64,000 bases of DNA, from the NCBI RefSeq assembly GCF_009498525.1, contig NZ_QSNT01000005.1, positions 2,718 to 66,717 of the forward strand, read 5' to 3'. The notes under the pieces were generated by a model. It saw only the letters and a program-made list of their open reading frames with translations, had not been told where the DNA came from and ran no database searches. Position 1 is the stretch's first letter; each line of letters opens with the position of its first letter. Positions 19,764 to 30,011 of this stretch are shown piece after piece. A program made the translations under genes and the position numbers. The stretch is from Rhizobium sp. ICMP 5592 (GTDB lineage: Bacteria > Pseudomonadota > Alphaproteobacteria > Rhizobiales > Rhizobiaceae).

Positions 19764-21005
19764 TCAGCTCCGATAGTCGCCATTGATGGCAACATATTCC
19801 TTGGTGAGATCGCAGGTCCAGACCGTTGCCCGACCATTGCCTATACCAAGGTCGACTTTCACAGGAATATCCTGCCGCTTCATCACGTTGGAAGCGGCTT
19901 CCTCGGAATAGCCGGCGTCGCGCTCGCCGTTGACGGCAACGCGGACATCGCCGAACCAGATGGCGAGCTTGTCGCGGTCGGCCACTTCGCCGGCCTTGCC
20001 GACGGCCATGACGACACGGCCCCAATTGGCGTCCTCGCCGGCGGCGGCGGTCTTGACCAGCGGCGAATTGGCGATCGAGAGCGCAATGCGCTTGGCGCTA
20101 GCATCACTCTCGGCACCCGTGACCGTTATCTCCAGCATCTTGGTGGCACCCTCGCCGTCGCGCACGACCTGGATGGCAAGGTCCTTGAGGAGCTCGTTCA
20201 AAGCCGCGCGGAAGCCAGCAAGCTTGGGATCGTCGGCGCGCTCGATATGCACCTGGCCATCGGCAGCGGCAGCGCCGGTGGCAAACAGCATCAGCGTGTC
20301 AGAGGTCGATGTATCGCTGTCGATGGTCATCGAATTGAAGCTCGGGCCGACGCCGTCGGAGAGCAGCGCCTGCAAAGCGGAAGCAGAAATGTCGGCGTCG
20401 GTGACGACGAAGGACAGCATCGTCGCCATGTCGGGCGCGATCATACCGGCGCCCTTGGCGATGCCGTTGATGGTAACCTTGACGCCGCCGATCTCGGCGC
20501 TGCGGGTGGCAACCTTCGGATAGGTGTCCGTGGTCATGATCGCTTTGGCGGCCTCGAACCAGAAGTCGGCGGTGGCGTCCTTCGCCATGGTGTCGAGTAC
20601 GCCAGCAAACTTGGTCGCGTCGAGCGGCTCGCCGATAACGCCGGTCGAGGCGAGGTAAACTTCGTTCTCACCGCAGCCGACGGCGGCAGCGGCCGACTTG
20701 GCGGTCAATTCGGTCGCCTGGCGGCCCTTCAGGCCGGTAAAGGCATTGGCGTTGCCGGAATTGACGACGACGGCGCGGGCGATGCCGTGCGAAAGATTCG
20801 ACCGGCAGAAATCGACGGGAGCCGACGGGCACTTCGAGCGGGTGAAGACACCCGCAACGGCGGCCGGCTTGTCGAAGACCATGAGCAGAACGTCGGTCCG
20901 GTTCTTGTACTTGATACCGGCGGATGCCGTGATCATGCGGACGCCGCGCAAAGCCGGGATGGCGACGAAGGATTTGGGAGCAAGCGGAGAGACGGAACCG
21001 GACAT
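19764..21005 (-). CDS. argJ: Bifunctional glutamate N-acetyltransferase / amino-acid N-acetyltransferase ArgJ
   Basis: A 413-residue enzyme of the cyclic arginine pathway. It moves the acetyl group from N-acetylornithine to glutamate and, in bifunctional forms, also uses acetyl-CoA. The self-cleavage site ATMLSF is present with the nucleophile Thr195, so the precursor should split into alpha and beta chains. argH, the last arginine step, lies at 50.6 kb in this window. argJ is followed closely by the GNAT and mutT genes. Confidence 0.96.
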   Translation of the reverse strand: MSGSVSPLAPKSFVAIPALRGVRMITASAGIKYKNRTDVLLMVFDKPAAVAGVFTRSKCPSAPVDFCRSNLSHGIARAVVVNSGNANAFTGLKGRQATELTAKSAAAAVGCGENEVYLASTGVIGEPLDATKFAGVLDTMAKDATADFWFEAAKAIMTTDTYPKVATRSAEIGGVKVTINGIAKGAGMIAPDMATMLSFVVTDADISASALQALLSDGVGPSFNSMTIDSDTSTSDTLMLFATGAAAADGQVHIERADDPKLAGFRAALNELLKDLAIQVVRDGEGATKMLEITVTGAESDASAKRIALSIANSPLVKTAAAGEDANWGRVVMAVGKAGEVADRDKLAIWFGDVRVAVNGERDAGYSEEAASNVMKRQDIPVKVDLGIGNGRATVWTCDLTKEYVAINGDYRS

Positions 21006-21024
21006 GAGGCCACCTGATAGTGAA

Positions 21025-21045
21025 GGGCCCGGAAAAACCGGGCCC
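21025..21045 (-). terminator. Strong GC hairpin between parvulin gene and argJ
   Basis: A perfect 8-base-pair stem, GGGCCCGG / CCGGGCCC, with an AAAAA loop (TTTTT on the transcribed minus strand). It lies in the 62-base gap between the isomerase gene and argJ. No T run follows on the minus strand, so it is more likely a partial terminator or an mRNA-stabilising hairpin that sets the ratio of the two products. Confidence 0.4.
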
Positions 21046-21067
21046 AGATGGTTGTGACTGCTATAAC

Positions 21068-21970
21068 TTACTGCTGCGGCTGGGCGTCAGGCGCAATGGC
21101 GTCGTCCGCCGGTGCCGCATCCTGCTGCTTCTGCGCGTCTTCATAGGCCTTGCTGAGCGCCGGATCGCTGATCGCAACCTTGGTGTCCTGCTTGGCCTTG
21201 TTCAGGAGCTCAAGATACTTGTCGCGCATGACGAGCTGACGAACCTGATCCTTCACCTGGTCGAACGGCGGTGGCGGAGCAACGCGCTTGTCTTCGACCT
21301 TGATGACGTGCCAGCCGAAATCGCTCTTGACCGGGGTCTTGGTGTAGGTACCGACCGGCAGTGCGAAGGCTGCGTCTTCGAATTCCTTGACCATGCGGCC
21401 ATGGGCGAAATAGCCGAGATCGCCACCGTCAGCCTTGTTCGGGTCGGTGGATTTTTCCTTGGCGAGCGTGGCGAAATCCTTGCCGGCGTCGAGTTCCTTG
21501 ATGATCGCCTTGGCTTCATCCTCGGTCTTCACCAGGATGTGGCGGGCATGGACTTCTTCCTGCTTCGGCAGGGCTGCGACTTCCTTGTCGTAACGAGCCT
21601 TGACTTCGGCGTCGGTGATGCCGTCGGCGACATGGGCTTTGAAATAGGCATTGTGCAGCTCGCGGTCGCGCAGATAGGCCATATGCGACTGGAAGTCCGG
21701 CGTCTGGTCGAGCTTTTCGGCAGCGGCGCTCTTGGCGAGCAGCTTCACGTCAATCGAAGCCGAAAGGGCAGCGACCTTCTTCTGGTCGTCCGGAAGCTGG
21801 CCGAGCTGCGGGTCGAGATTGGCGATCGCGAGATCGAGTTCGGACTGATGGATTTCGACATCGCCGACCTTGGCGACAACCGGATCCTTCGCGTCATCGG
21901 CAAAAACCGGCGCATGCAAGGTAACAAATGTTGCGAAAGCAACCGCGGCAAGTTTATTGTAGTTCAACAT
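21068..21970 (-). CDS. Periplasmic peptidylprolyl isomerase (parvulin/PpiC-SurA type)
   Basis: A 300-residue secreted foldase. The N-terminal signal peptide spans about residues 1-24, ending in VFADDA. A SurA_N-like helical region follows, then one parvulin domain (about 140-235) that begins with ARHILVKTEDEA and contains the GGDLGYF and GWHVIKVED motifs. The tail is rich in Asp, Ala, Pro and Gln. It should help outer-membrane and periplasmic proteins fold. The start ATG 21970 has GAAAGG upstream and gives a clean signal peptide; the longer frame does not. It is divergent from secA, which exports such proteins. Confidence 0.92.
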   Translation of the reverse strand: MLNYNKLAAVAFATFVTLHAPVFADDAKDPVVAKVGDVEIHQSELDLAIANLDPQLGQLPDDQKKVAALSASIDVKLLAKSAAAEKLDQTPDFQSHMAYLRDRELHNAYFKAHVADGITDAEVKARYDKEVAALPKQEEVHARHILVKTEDEAKAIIKELDAGKDFATLAKEKSTDPNKADGGDLGYFAHGRMVKEFEDAAFALPVGTYTKTPVKSDFGWHVIKVEDKRVAPPPPFDQVKDQVRQLVMRDKYLELLNKAKQDTKVAISDPALSKAYEDAQKQQDAAPADDAIAPDAQPQQ

Positions 21971-22072
21971 AAAATAACCTTTCGGTGGTCTCGACCGGCT
22001 CGAAGCTGTGAATCCGGCAGGAAAAAAGCCTTCAGCAGGAGAATGTGGCCTTTCTGTATCGGCCAATTCCCG

Positions 22073-22101
22073 TTGACATCAATCGACCCCCCTCTTATCT
22101 G
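22073..22101 (+). promoter_or_regulatory. Sigma-70-type promoter of secA
   Basis: TTGACA at 22073-22078 and TATCTG at 22096-22101 are separated by exactly 17 bases. The -35 is a perfect match and the -10 a fair one. It lies about 115 bases upstream of the secA start in the divergent gap and points at secA. Confidence 0.6.
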
Positions 22102-22216
22102 TCACGCAACCTCGCGTCCAGAACAGTTTCCGGGCGTTTTGTGCTGAACTCCCGTTTTTTTCGGAGATGGATGAAGCAGAAAACGACAGGATGAAATCTC
22201 AGAAAGGACCAGTCAC

Positions 22217-24937
<2,721 letters not shown>

Positions 24938-24963
24938 GACTTCGCTATCTCTCAGCAATAATC

Positions 24964-24992
24964 AAAATGCCGCCTTCAGGGCGGCATTTTTT
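24964..24992 (+). terminator. Intrinsic terminator of secA
   Basis: The stem AAAATGCCGCC / GGCGGCATTTT has a 5-base loop and is followed by T residues, 26 bases after the secA stop. The A-rich left side lets it work for the converging LysR gene too. Almost the same stem is used again at 26332-26357. Confidence 0.88.
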
Positions 24993-25053
24993 ATGCCCAG
25001 TGCAGACGAGCATTCCTCACCCGAAACTCCCGAACAATGAGCCGCGGGAGCAG

Positions 25054-25947
25054 CTATTCAGCGGATACGCCAAAGCGTTTCAGCAGGAAATCGATCATGC
25101 TGCGCAGTTTTGCGGTAGGCCGGCGGTCCAGGGCATATAGCAGGTACATCGGCGAGGCGACGGGCGTCCATTCGGGCAGAACCTGCACAAGCCGGCCTCT
25201 GGCAAGATCGTCAGCAAGCATGACCTCCGGCTGAAGAACGATACCCGCGCCATTCAAGGCCGCTACGCGCAGCGCATCGCCATTGTCGGCGGATAATCGC
25301 CCGCTCACATCAGACCGCCATTCGCCATCCGGGCCGAACAGGTGCCACTGGTCCCGGTGGCGCCAATAGGAAAGGCCGAGACAGTCATGCGTGGAGAGAT
25401 CCCTGGGGTGTACCGGCGTGCCCCGCCGCTCCAGATAGGTCGCGGAGGCGGCCATTATCCTTCGATATGGCTGAAGAGGACGCGCCACCAGATCGGCCTC
25501 GGCAACCTCGCCTATCCTGATCCCAAGTTCACACCCTTCTCGCGACAGGTCCGGCACCCCGTTGTCCAGCATGACGTCCACGCTTACGGCTGGATACATG
25601 GCCAGATAATCGGACAGTGCCGGCATCAGGCGATGACTTCCGAAAGTGACGGGGGAGACGATGCGCAGGAGACCGCGAGGCTCCGCTTGCAATTCGCTTG
25701 CGCTCGTATCAGCCAGTTGCACGTCGGCCAGCACTTGCTTGCAGCGTTCGTAATACAGGCGGCCGATTTCGGTTAGCTGCTGCCGCCGGGTAGTCCGGTG
25801 CAGCAGACGAGCTCCCAAGCTTGCCTCTATTGCCCGTATTTGCTTGCCCGCCATGGTCGGCGACACTCCGGCGGCGTCGGCCGCGGCACTAAAGCTGCCG
25901 TGTTCGACTACCCGCACGAACATGGTCATACCGGATAATTTATCCAT
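25054..25947 (-). CDS. LysR family transcriptional regulator
   Basis: A 297-residue regulator with an N-terminal winged helix-turn-helix (about residues 3-62, FVRVVEHGSFSAAADAAGVS) and a C-terminal LysR effector domain (about 90-290). It resembles the large single-gene-neighbour type often encoded divergent from the gene it controls. The divergent neighbour is a tautomerase 125 bases away. There is no clear ribosome site before ATG 25947; instead TATAAT abuts it, so the message may be leaderless or the start may be the second ATG seven codons in. The inducer is unknown. Confidence 0.92.
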   Translation of the reverse strand: MDKLSGMTMFVRVVEHGSFSAAADAAGVSPTMAGKQIRAIEASLGARLLHRTTRRQQLTEIGRLYYERCKQVLADVQLADTSASELQAEPRGLLRIVSPVTFGSHRLMPALSDYLAMYPAVSVDVMLDNGVPDLSREGCELGIRIGEVAEADLVARPLQPYRRIMAASATYLERRGTPVHPRDLSTHDCLGLSYWRHRDQWHLFGPDGEWRSDVSGRLSADNGDALRVAALNGAGIVLQPEVMLADDLARGRLVQVLPEWTPVASPMYLLYALDRRPTAKLRSMIDFLLKRFGVSAE

Positions 25948-26072
25948 ATTATAAACCCAGCGGTTCTAAATGAATGAACATAGAGCACGTTTATCGGAGG
26001 CAGGCTAGCGGTCATAGTTCCCTTGCCTCAGCCGTCTCAGTTCGAGAAGGCAGTGAAACAGGAGCTCTTCCA

Positions 26073-26282
26073 ATGCCGACAATTCACCTCGAAATGCATC
26101 CAGGCCGAACGCTCGAGCAAAAGCGTGATTTCGTCCGCAAGGTCACTCAGATTACCGCTGAAACGCTTGCTTGCCCGACGGACAGTGTGGATGTGTTGAT
26201 CAGCGAGATTTCTCGCGAACACTGGGCCAAGGGCGGCCAGCTCATATCGGATAAAGATGTGCCCCAGAAAATCGCGCGATGA
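26073..26282 (+). CDS. Tautomerase family protein (4-oxalocrotonate tautomerase-like)
   Basis: A 69-residue small tautomerase. After Met removal Pro1 would be the catalytic base (MPTIHLEMHPGRTLEQKRDF). The length and the LISEISREHWAKGG segment match the 4-OT/DmpI subgroup. ATG 26073 is the start because GGAG lies upstream and only this start exposes Pro1. An in-frame extension to 25974 would bury it. It is divergent from a LysR gene that probably controls it, and it is followed by its own terminator. The substrate is unknown. Confidence 0.88.
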   Translation: MPTIHLEMHPGRTLEQKRDFVRKVTQITAETLACPTDSVDVLISEISREHWAKGGQLISDKDVPQKIAR

Positions 26283-26331
26283 CGCGATGATAGCCCGCAG
26301 GTGCAGCGGCATCGCCATCCATTGATCCATA

Positions 26332-26357
26332 AAATGCCGCCCCCGGGCGGCATTTTT
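26332..26357 (+). terminator. Intrinsic terminator after the tautomerase gene
   Basis: AAAATGCCGCC and GGCGGCATTTTT form a stem with a very short loop, followed by a T run, about 50 bases after the stop. The stem sequence matches the secA terminator 1.3 kb upstream. The A run on the left makes it usable for the converging GST gene as well. Confidence 0.85.
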
Positions 26358-26432
26358 GTCTGTGCAACGATCAAAGATGGTCCTGCCTTATGAGTTCGAC
26401 GTAGCAGCGGCTCACAAGCAGGACCATCCCAA

Positions 26433-27062
26433 TCAGACAGCAGAATGCCGATCGTCGCTATATGGATAGATCGGATAGCCAGAACCGATGACCTGCCGCA
26501 CGCGATCAAACCAGGCATTAACCACCGGATAATCGGCGAGCACGAAGCCGCAATCTTCCGCGCGGTGGCCATAGGCATAGACGGCAATATCCGCGATCGA
26601 AAATTCCTTGCCGGCAAGAAACGGTGTGTTGGCGAGACCACGCTCCAGCGCGGCGAGAGCGCCAGCCCCGGCTGCGCGTTTGGCGGCGACCATGGCCTGA
26701 TTTAGCTCAAGCCGTCCCGTCAATGTCCAAAACCGCAGCGTCCCGATGACCGGTTCGACATGATATTGCTCGAAGAACAGCCATTGCATGACCTTGGCGC
26801 GCTGATAGCGCTCAGCCGGGAAAAATGGTGTGCCTTCAGCGAGATAGGCAAGGATTGCGTTTGATTCAGCGATCGTCCGCCCATCCTCCAGTTCAAGAAC
26901 GGGAATGCCGCCTGCCGGGTTAAGATCGAGAAAGGCATCCGTGCGACCTTCACCCTCGAAAATCGACACCAGGCGGCTCTGGTACGGAATGTTCAGCAGC
27001 CCAAATAGGACCCTGGCCTTCCAGCCGTTCTGCGATGGCATGTAATCGTAAAGCGTAAGCAT
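26433..27062 (-). CDS. Glutathione S-transferase family protein
   Basis: A 209-residue soluble GST. The thioredoxin-like N-terminal domain (about 1-80) has the LTLYDYMPSQNGWKARVLF start and the GSH-binding PVLELEDGRTIAESNAI segment near 53-69. The all-helical C-terminal domain carries FSIADIAVYAYGH near 150-162. The start ATG 27062 is fixed by GGAGG five bases upstream. It converges with the tautomerase gene and stands alone. A detoxification role is likely; the substrate is unknown. Confidence 0.92.
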   Translation of the reverse strand: MLTLYDYMPSQNGWKARVLFGLLNIPYQSRLVSIFEGEGRTDAFLDLNPAGGIPVLELEDGRTIAESNAILAYLAEGTPFFPAERYQRAKVMQWLFFEQYHVEPVIGTLRFWTLTGRLELNQAMVAAKRAAGAGALAALERGLANTPFLAGKEFSIADIAVYAYGHRAEDCGFVLADYPVVNAWFDRVRQVIGSGYPIYPYSDDRHSAV

Positions 27063-27321
27063 CCGATCCTCCAATCGTACTCCGTCAACTCTGCACACTG
27101 GCCCACCACAGACCACCCGATTCTTGCGCAGGGGCTATGGAAAGGACAGCGAGCATGCCGGTGCGCCGAGCACGGCTACCTCCGGATGGTGCATTCGGTG
27201 AACACATTGCCCCGCTGTACCCGCCATGTCATTTTTACGTGCCGGGAGAACCTATTCTTAACCCTCCTCTGCCAAAGCTATCGCGAGGTTGGGCTCATAT
27301 TTAAAGTATTGCGTAACGATC

Positions 27322-28737
27322 ATGACGGTCTTTCAAACAGCAGAGAGAATGCTGCCGTCCGGGCTGCGGGCCGTGCTGTCGCCATACTTGCGTAAACTCG
27401 CCCCGCTTCTCACCGGCACTGACGAAAAATCCGTCTCCCAACGCATGGCGCTGATCGCCTTCGTCATCCGCATCGCCGGCGCCGCCCTCGCCTTCGTCTC
27501 GCAGATCGCGCTTGCCCGCATGATGGGCCGCTTCGAATACGGCATCTTCGTTTTTGTCTGGGTGTTGATGATCCTGTTCGGCAATCTCGCCTGCCTCGGC
27601 TTTCCGACCGCCATCATCCGTTTCCTGCCGCAATATGACGCCAGCGGCAATCACGACGCCATTCGCGGCCTGAACCGCACCGCGCGCCTCTTCGTGCTCT
27701 CCGTTGCCGGCGGACTGGCGCTGGTCGGCATGGCTATGCTCCATGCCTTCAGAGGCATGGTGGAGAGCTATTATGTGATGCCGATCTTCCTCGGCCTCAT
27801 CGCCGTGCCGATGATCGCGCTTGGCGACGTGCTGGACGGCACGGCGCGTGCCAATCATTGGCCGGTCATGGCGCTGAGCCCGACCTTCCTCATCCGCCCG
27901 ACGCTGATCCTGCTCTTCATGCTCGCTGCGATCCTTTTCGGCGCCGCGCATGACGCGGTCACCGCCATGACAGCAGCGCTCACGGCCGCGTTCGTAACCG
28001 TGCTGTGCCAATATCTCGCGGTCACCTTCCGCCTGCGCCGTCATTATCCGAACGGCTCGAAGGCCATCGAATTCAACGCCTGGCTCGCCGTCGCCTTCCC
28101 GGTCTTCCTGGTCGAGGGCGTCGGCTATCTGCTGACCAATTCCGATGTCGTCGTGGTCGGCATCTTCCTCGATCCGAGTGAGGTCGCGGTCTATTTCGCC
28201 GCGGCTAAAATCATGGCACTGGTGCATTTCGTCTATTTCGCCGTCAAGGCCGCCATCGGCCCCCGCTTTGCCGCCATCATCGCCGAGAACGACCGGAGCA
28301 AGCTTGCAGCCTACGCGACCGAGGCCACGCGCTGGACCTTCTTTCCGGCACTGGCTGTCGGTCTTGCCGTGCTGACCGCGGGGCAATTCCTGCTCTCGCT
28401 CTTCGGCGCCGCCTTTACCGAGGGCCAGGTGGTCATCGCCATTCTGCTTGCCGGGGTTCTCGTCAGGGCATTGGTCGGCCCGGCGGAGATACTGTTGATG
28501 ATGGCGGACCGGCAGATGCTTTGCGTATATCTCTATGCCACAGCGCTCGTCGCCAATATTGGCCTCAATCTCCTGCTCATTCCACATTTCGGGATCGAAG
28601 GTGCGGCCATCGCCACGGCGAGCGCCATGGCGGTCGAGGCCGTGCTGCTGCATATTGCCGTGCGCCGTGCGCTCGGTATCGTGCTTTTCGCCCTCATCCG
28701 CAGACCGATGACACCAGCAACCAGCGGGGCACTCTGA
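27322..28737 (+). CDS. Polysaccharide/lipid flippase (Wzx/MATE-like)
   Basis: A 471-residue membrane protein with about 12-14 predicted segments, starting near residue 37 (RMALIAFVIRIAGAALAFVS). The family moves lipid-linked sugars or other lipid-linked intermediates across the inner membrane. ATG 27322 is preferred; a TTG 33 bases upstream is the alternative. The stop is two bases before the ATG of an acyltransferase-like gene, so the two form an operon. No glycosyltransferases are nearby, so it is an orphan flippase whose substrate must be made elsewhere. Confidence 0.88.
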   Translation: MTVFQTAERMLPSGLRAVLSPYLRKLAPLLTGTDEKSVSQRMALIAFVIRIAGAALAFVSQIALARMMGRFEYGIFVFVWVLMILFGNLACLGFPTAIIRFLPQYDASGNHDAIRGLNRTARLFVLSVAGGLALVGMAMLHAFRGMVESYYVMPIFLGLIAVPMIALGDVLDGTARANHWPVMALSPTFLIRPTLILLFMLAAILFGAAHDAVTAMTAALTAAFVTVLCQYLAVTFRLRRHYPNGSKAIEFNAWLAVAFPVFLVEGVGYLLTNSDVVVVGIFLDPSEVAVYFAAAKIMALVHFVYFAVKAAIGPRFAAIIAENDRSKLAAYATEATRWTFFPALAVGLAVLTAGQFLLSLFGAAFTEGQVVIAILLAGVLVRALVGPAEILLMMADRQMLCVYLYATALVANIGLNLLLIPHFGIEGAAIATASAMAVEAVLLHIAVRRALGIVLFALIRRPMTPATSGAL

Positions 28738-28739
28738 CC

Positions 28740-30011
28740 ATGGCGCGCGCTCCCTTCACCGAAAGCACCGACAGCCAAGTGAATGCGCTCACGCATACGC
28801 TCGCGGCGCTGCATTTCGAGCCGCCCAAGGCCGAGGCCCGCGTCGAAGTCGGCCGGACCGGCCGCGAACTCTGCCTCTATCCCGGCAAGCTCGGCTATGA
28901 GCTGCAGGACGAGCTGGATTTCCTTTCCAACCGCGCGATGGAGCCGAATGTCTTCTTCTCCGGCCGTTTTCTGGCACCGGCCATGCCGCGCCTCGAGGAC
29001 CGGCACATCCGCCTCGCGCTGATGCGCGACCAGAACGGCGCTCGCAGCCGCATGCGCCTGCTGATGCCCTTTACCGTCGACAAGCCCGGTTTCGCTATCG
29101 GCCCCTCGATCATCCGCGTCTGGTCCAACTCCTTCGGTCCACTCGGCACACCGCTGGTTGATGCCGAGGAGGCCGGCGAGACGCTCGACAATCTCTTCGA
29201 GGCACTGATCCAGCGCGAGCTGCAACTGCCGACGATGCTGGTGCTGCCGGATATCCGGCTGAACGGCCGTTTCGCGCAGATGGCAAAGGCCGTCGCCATC
29301 GGCCGCAACCTGCCGCTCACCATCGCCAATCCCTATCGGCGGCCGATGCTCCACAGCAGCGACGATGCGCTCGCCTATCTCAAGCGGACGATCTCGAACG
29401 CGCATCTGCGCGAGATGCGCCGGCAATGGCGCCTGCTGGAAAGCCATGGTGAGGTTGTCTATTCCGTCGCCCGCCAGCCGCGCGAGATCCATCAGCGTAT
29501 GGAGGAATTTCTGGCGCTGGAGGCGAGCGGCTGGAAGGGCAAGAAGCGCAGCGCGCTGGTGACCGACCGTCATCATGCAGCTTTTGCCCGTGAAGCCGTT
29601 TCCAACCTGGCTGCCGTCGACGCCGTTCGCATTCACACCATCGACCTCAACGGTCGGGCCATCGCCTCGATGATCGTGCTGATGATGGGCGGTGAAGCCT
29701 ATACGTGGAAGACCGCCTATAACGAGGACTACGCTCGCTATTCGCCGGGCAAGCTGTTGCTGGGCGAGCTGACGGAATGGCATCTCGACGACGCCAACAT
29801 CGTCCGCTCCGATTCCTGCGCAGCACCAGACCATCCGGTCATGAGCCGCTTCTGGCAGGAGCGCGAGGACATGGGCACGCTGATCATCGGCCTGACCCAG
29901 AACGGCGACCGCGACGTGCGGCAGGTGGCGGCGCAGCTGCATATGTATCGCAGCACCCGCAACATGGCGAAGCTGCTGCGCCAGAAGATCTTGTCGCTGA
30001 CAAAGCGTTAG
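28740..30011 (+). CDS. GNAT/FemAB-like acyltransferase (Acetyltransf_6 type)
   Basis: A 423-residue soluble protein. The C-terminal half (about 215-400) resembles the CelD/BcsL-type GNAT domain of polysaccharide clusters, with the motif AYTWKTAYNEDYARYSPGKL near 320-339. The N-terminal half is a second, divergent lobe, as in FemAB-like double-GNAT proteins. Such enzymes acylate sugars or add amino acids to cell-surface polymers. It starts two bases after the flippase stop, which suggests it modifies the flippase's cargo. Its stop overlaps the converging acyl-CoA synthetase stop. The substrate is an inference. Confidence 0.82.
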   Translation: MARAPFTESTDSQVNALTHTLAALHFEPPKAEARVEVGRTGRELCLYPGKLGYELQDELDFLSNRAMEPNVFFSGRFLAPAMPRLEDRHIRLALMRDQNGARSRMRLLMPFTVDKPGFAIGPSIIRVWSNSFGPLGTPLVDAEEAGETLDNLFEALIQRELQLPTMLVLPDIRLNGRFAQMAKAVAIGRNLPLTIANPYRRPMLHSSDDALAYLKRTISNAHLREMRRQWRLLESHGEVVYSVARQPREIHQRMEEFLALEASGWKGKKRSALVTDRHHAAFAREAVSNLAAVDAVRIHTIDLNGRAIASMIVLMMGGEAYTWKTAYNEDYARYSPGKLLLGELTEWHLDDANIVRSDSCAAPDHPVMSRFWQEREDMGTLIIGLTQNGDRDVRQVAAQLHMYRSTRNMAKLLRQKILSLTKR

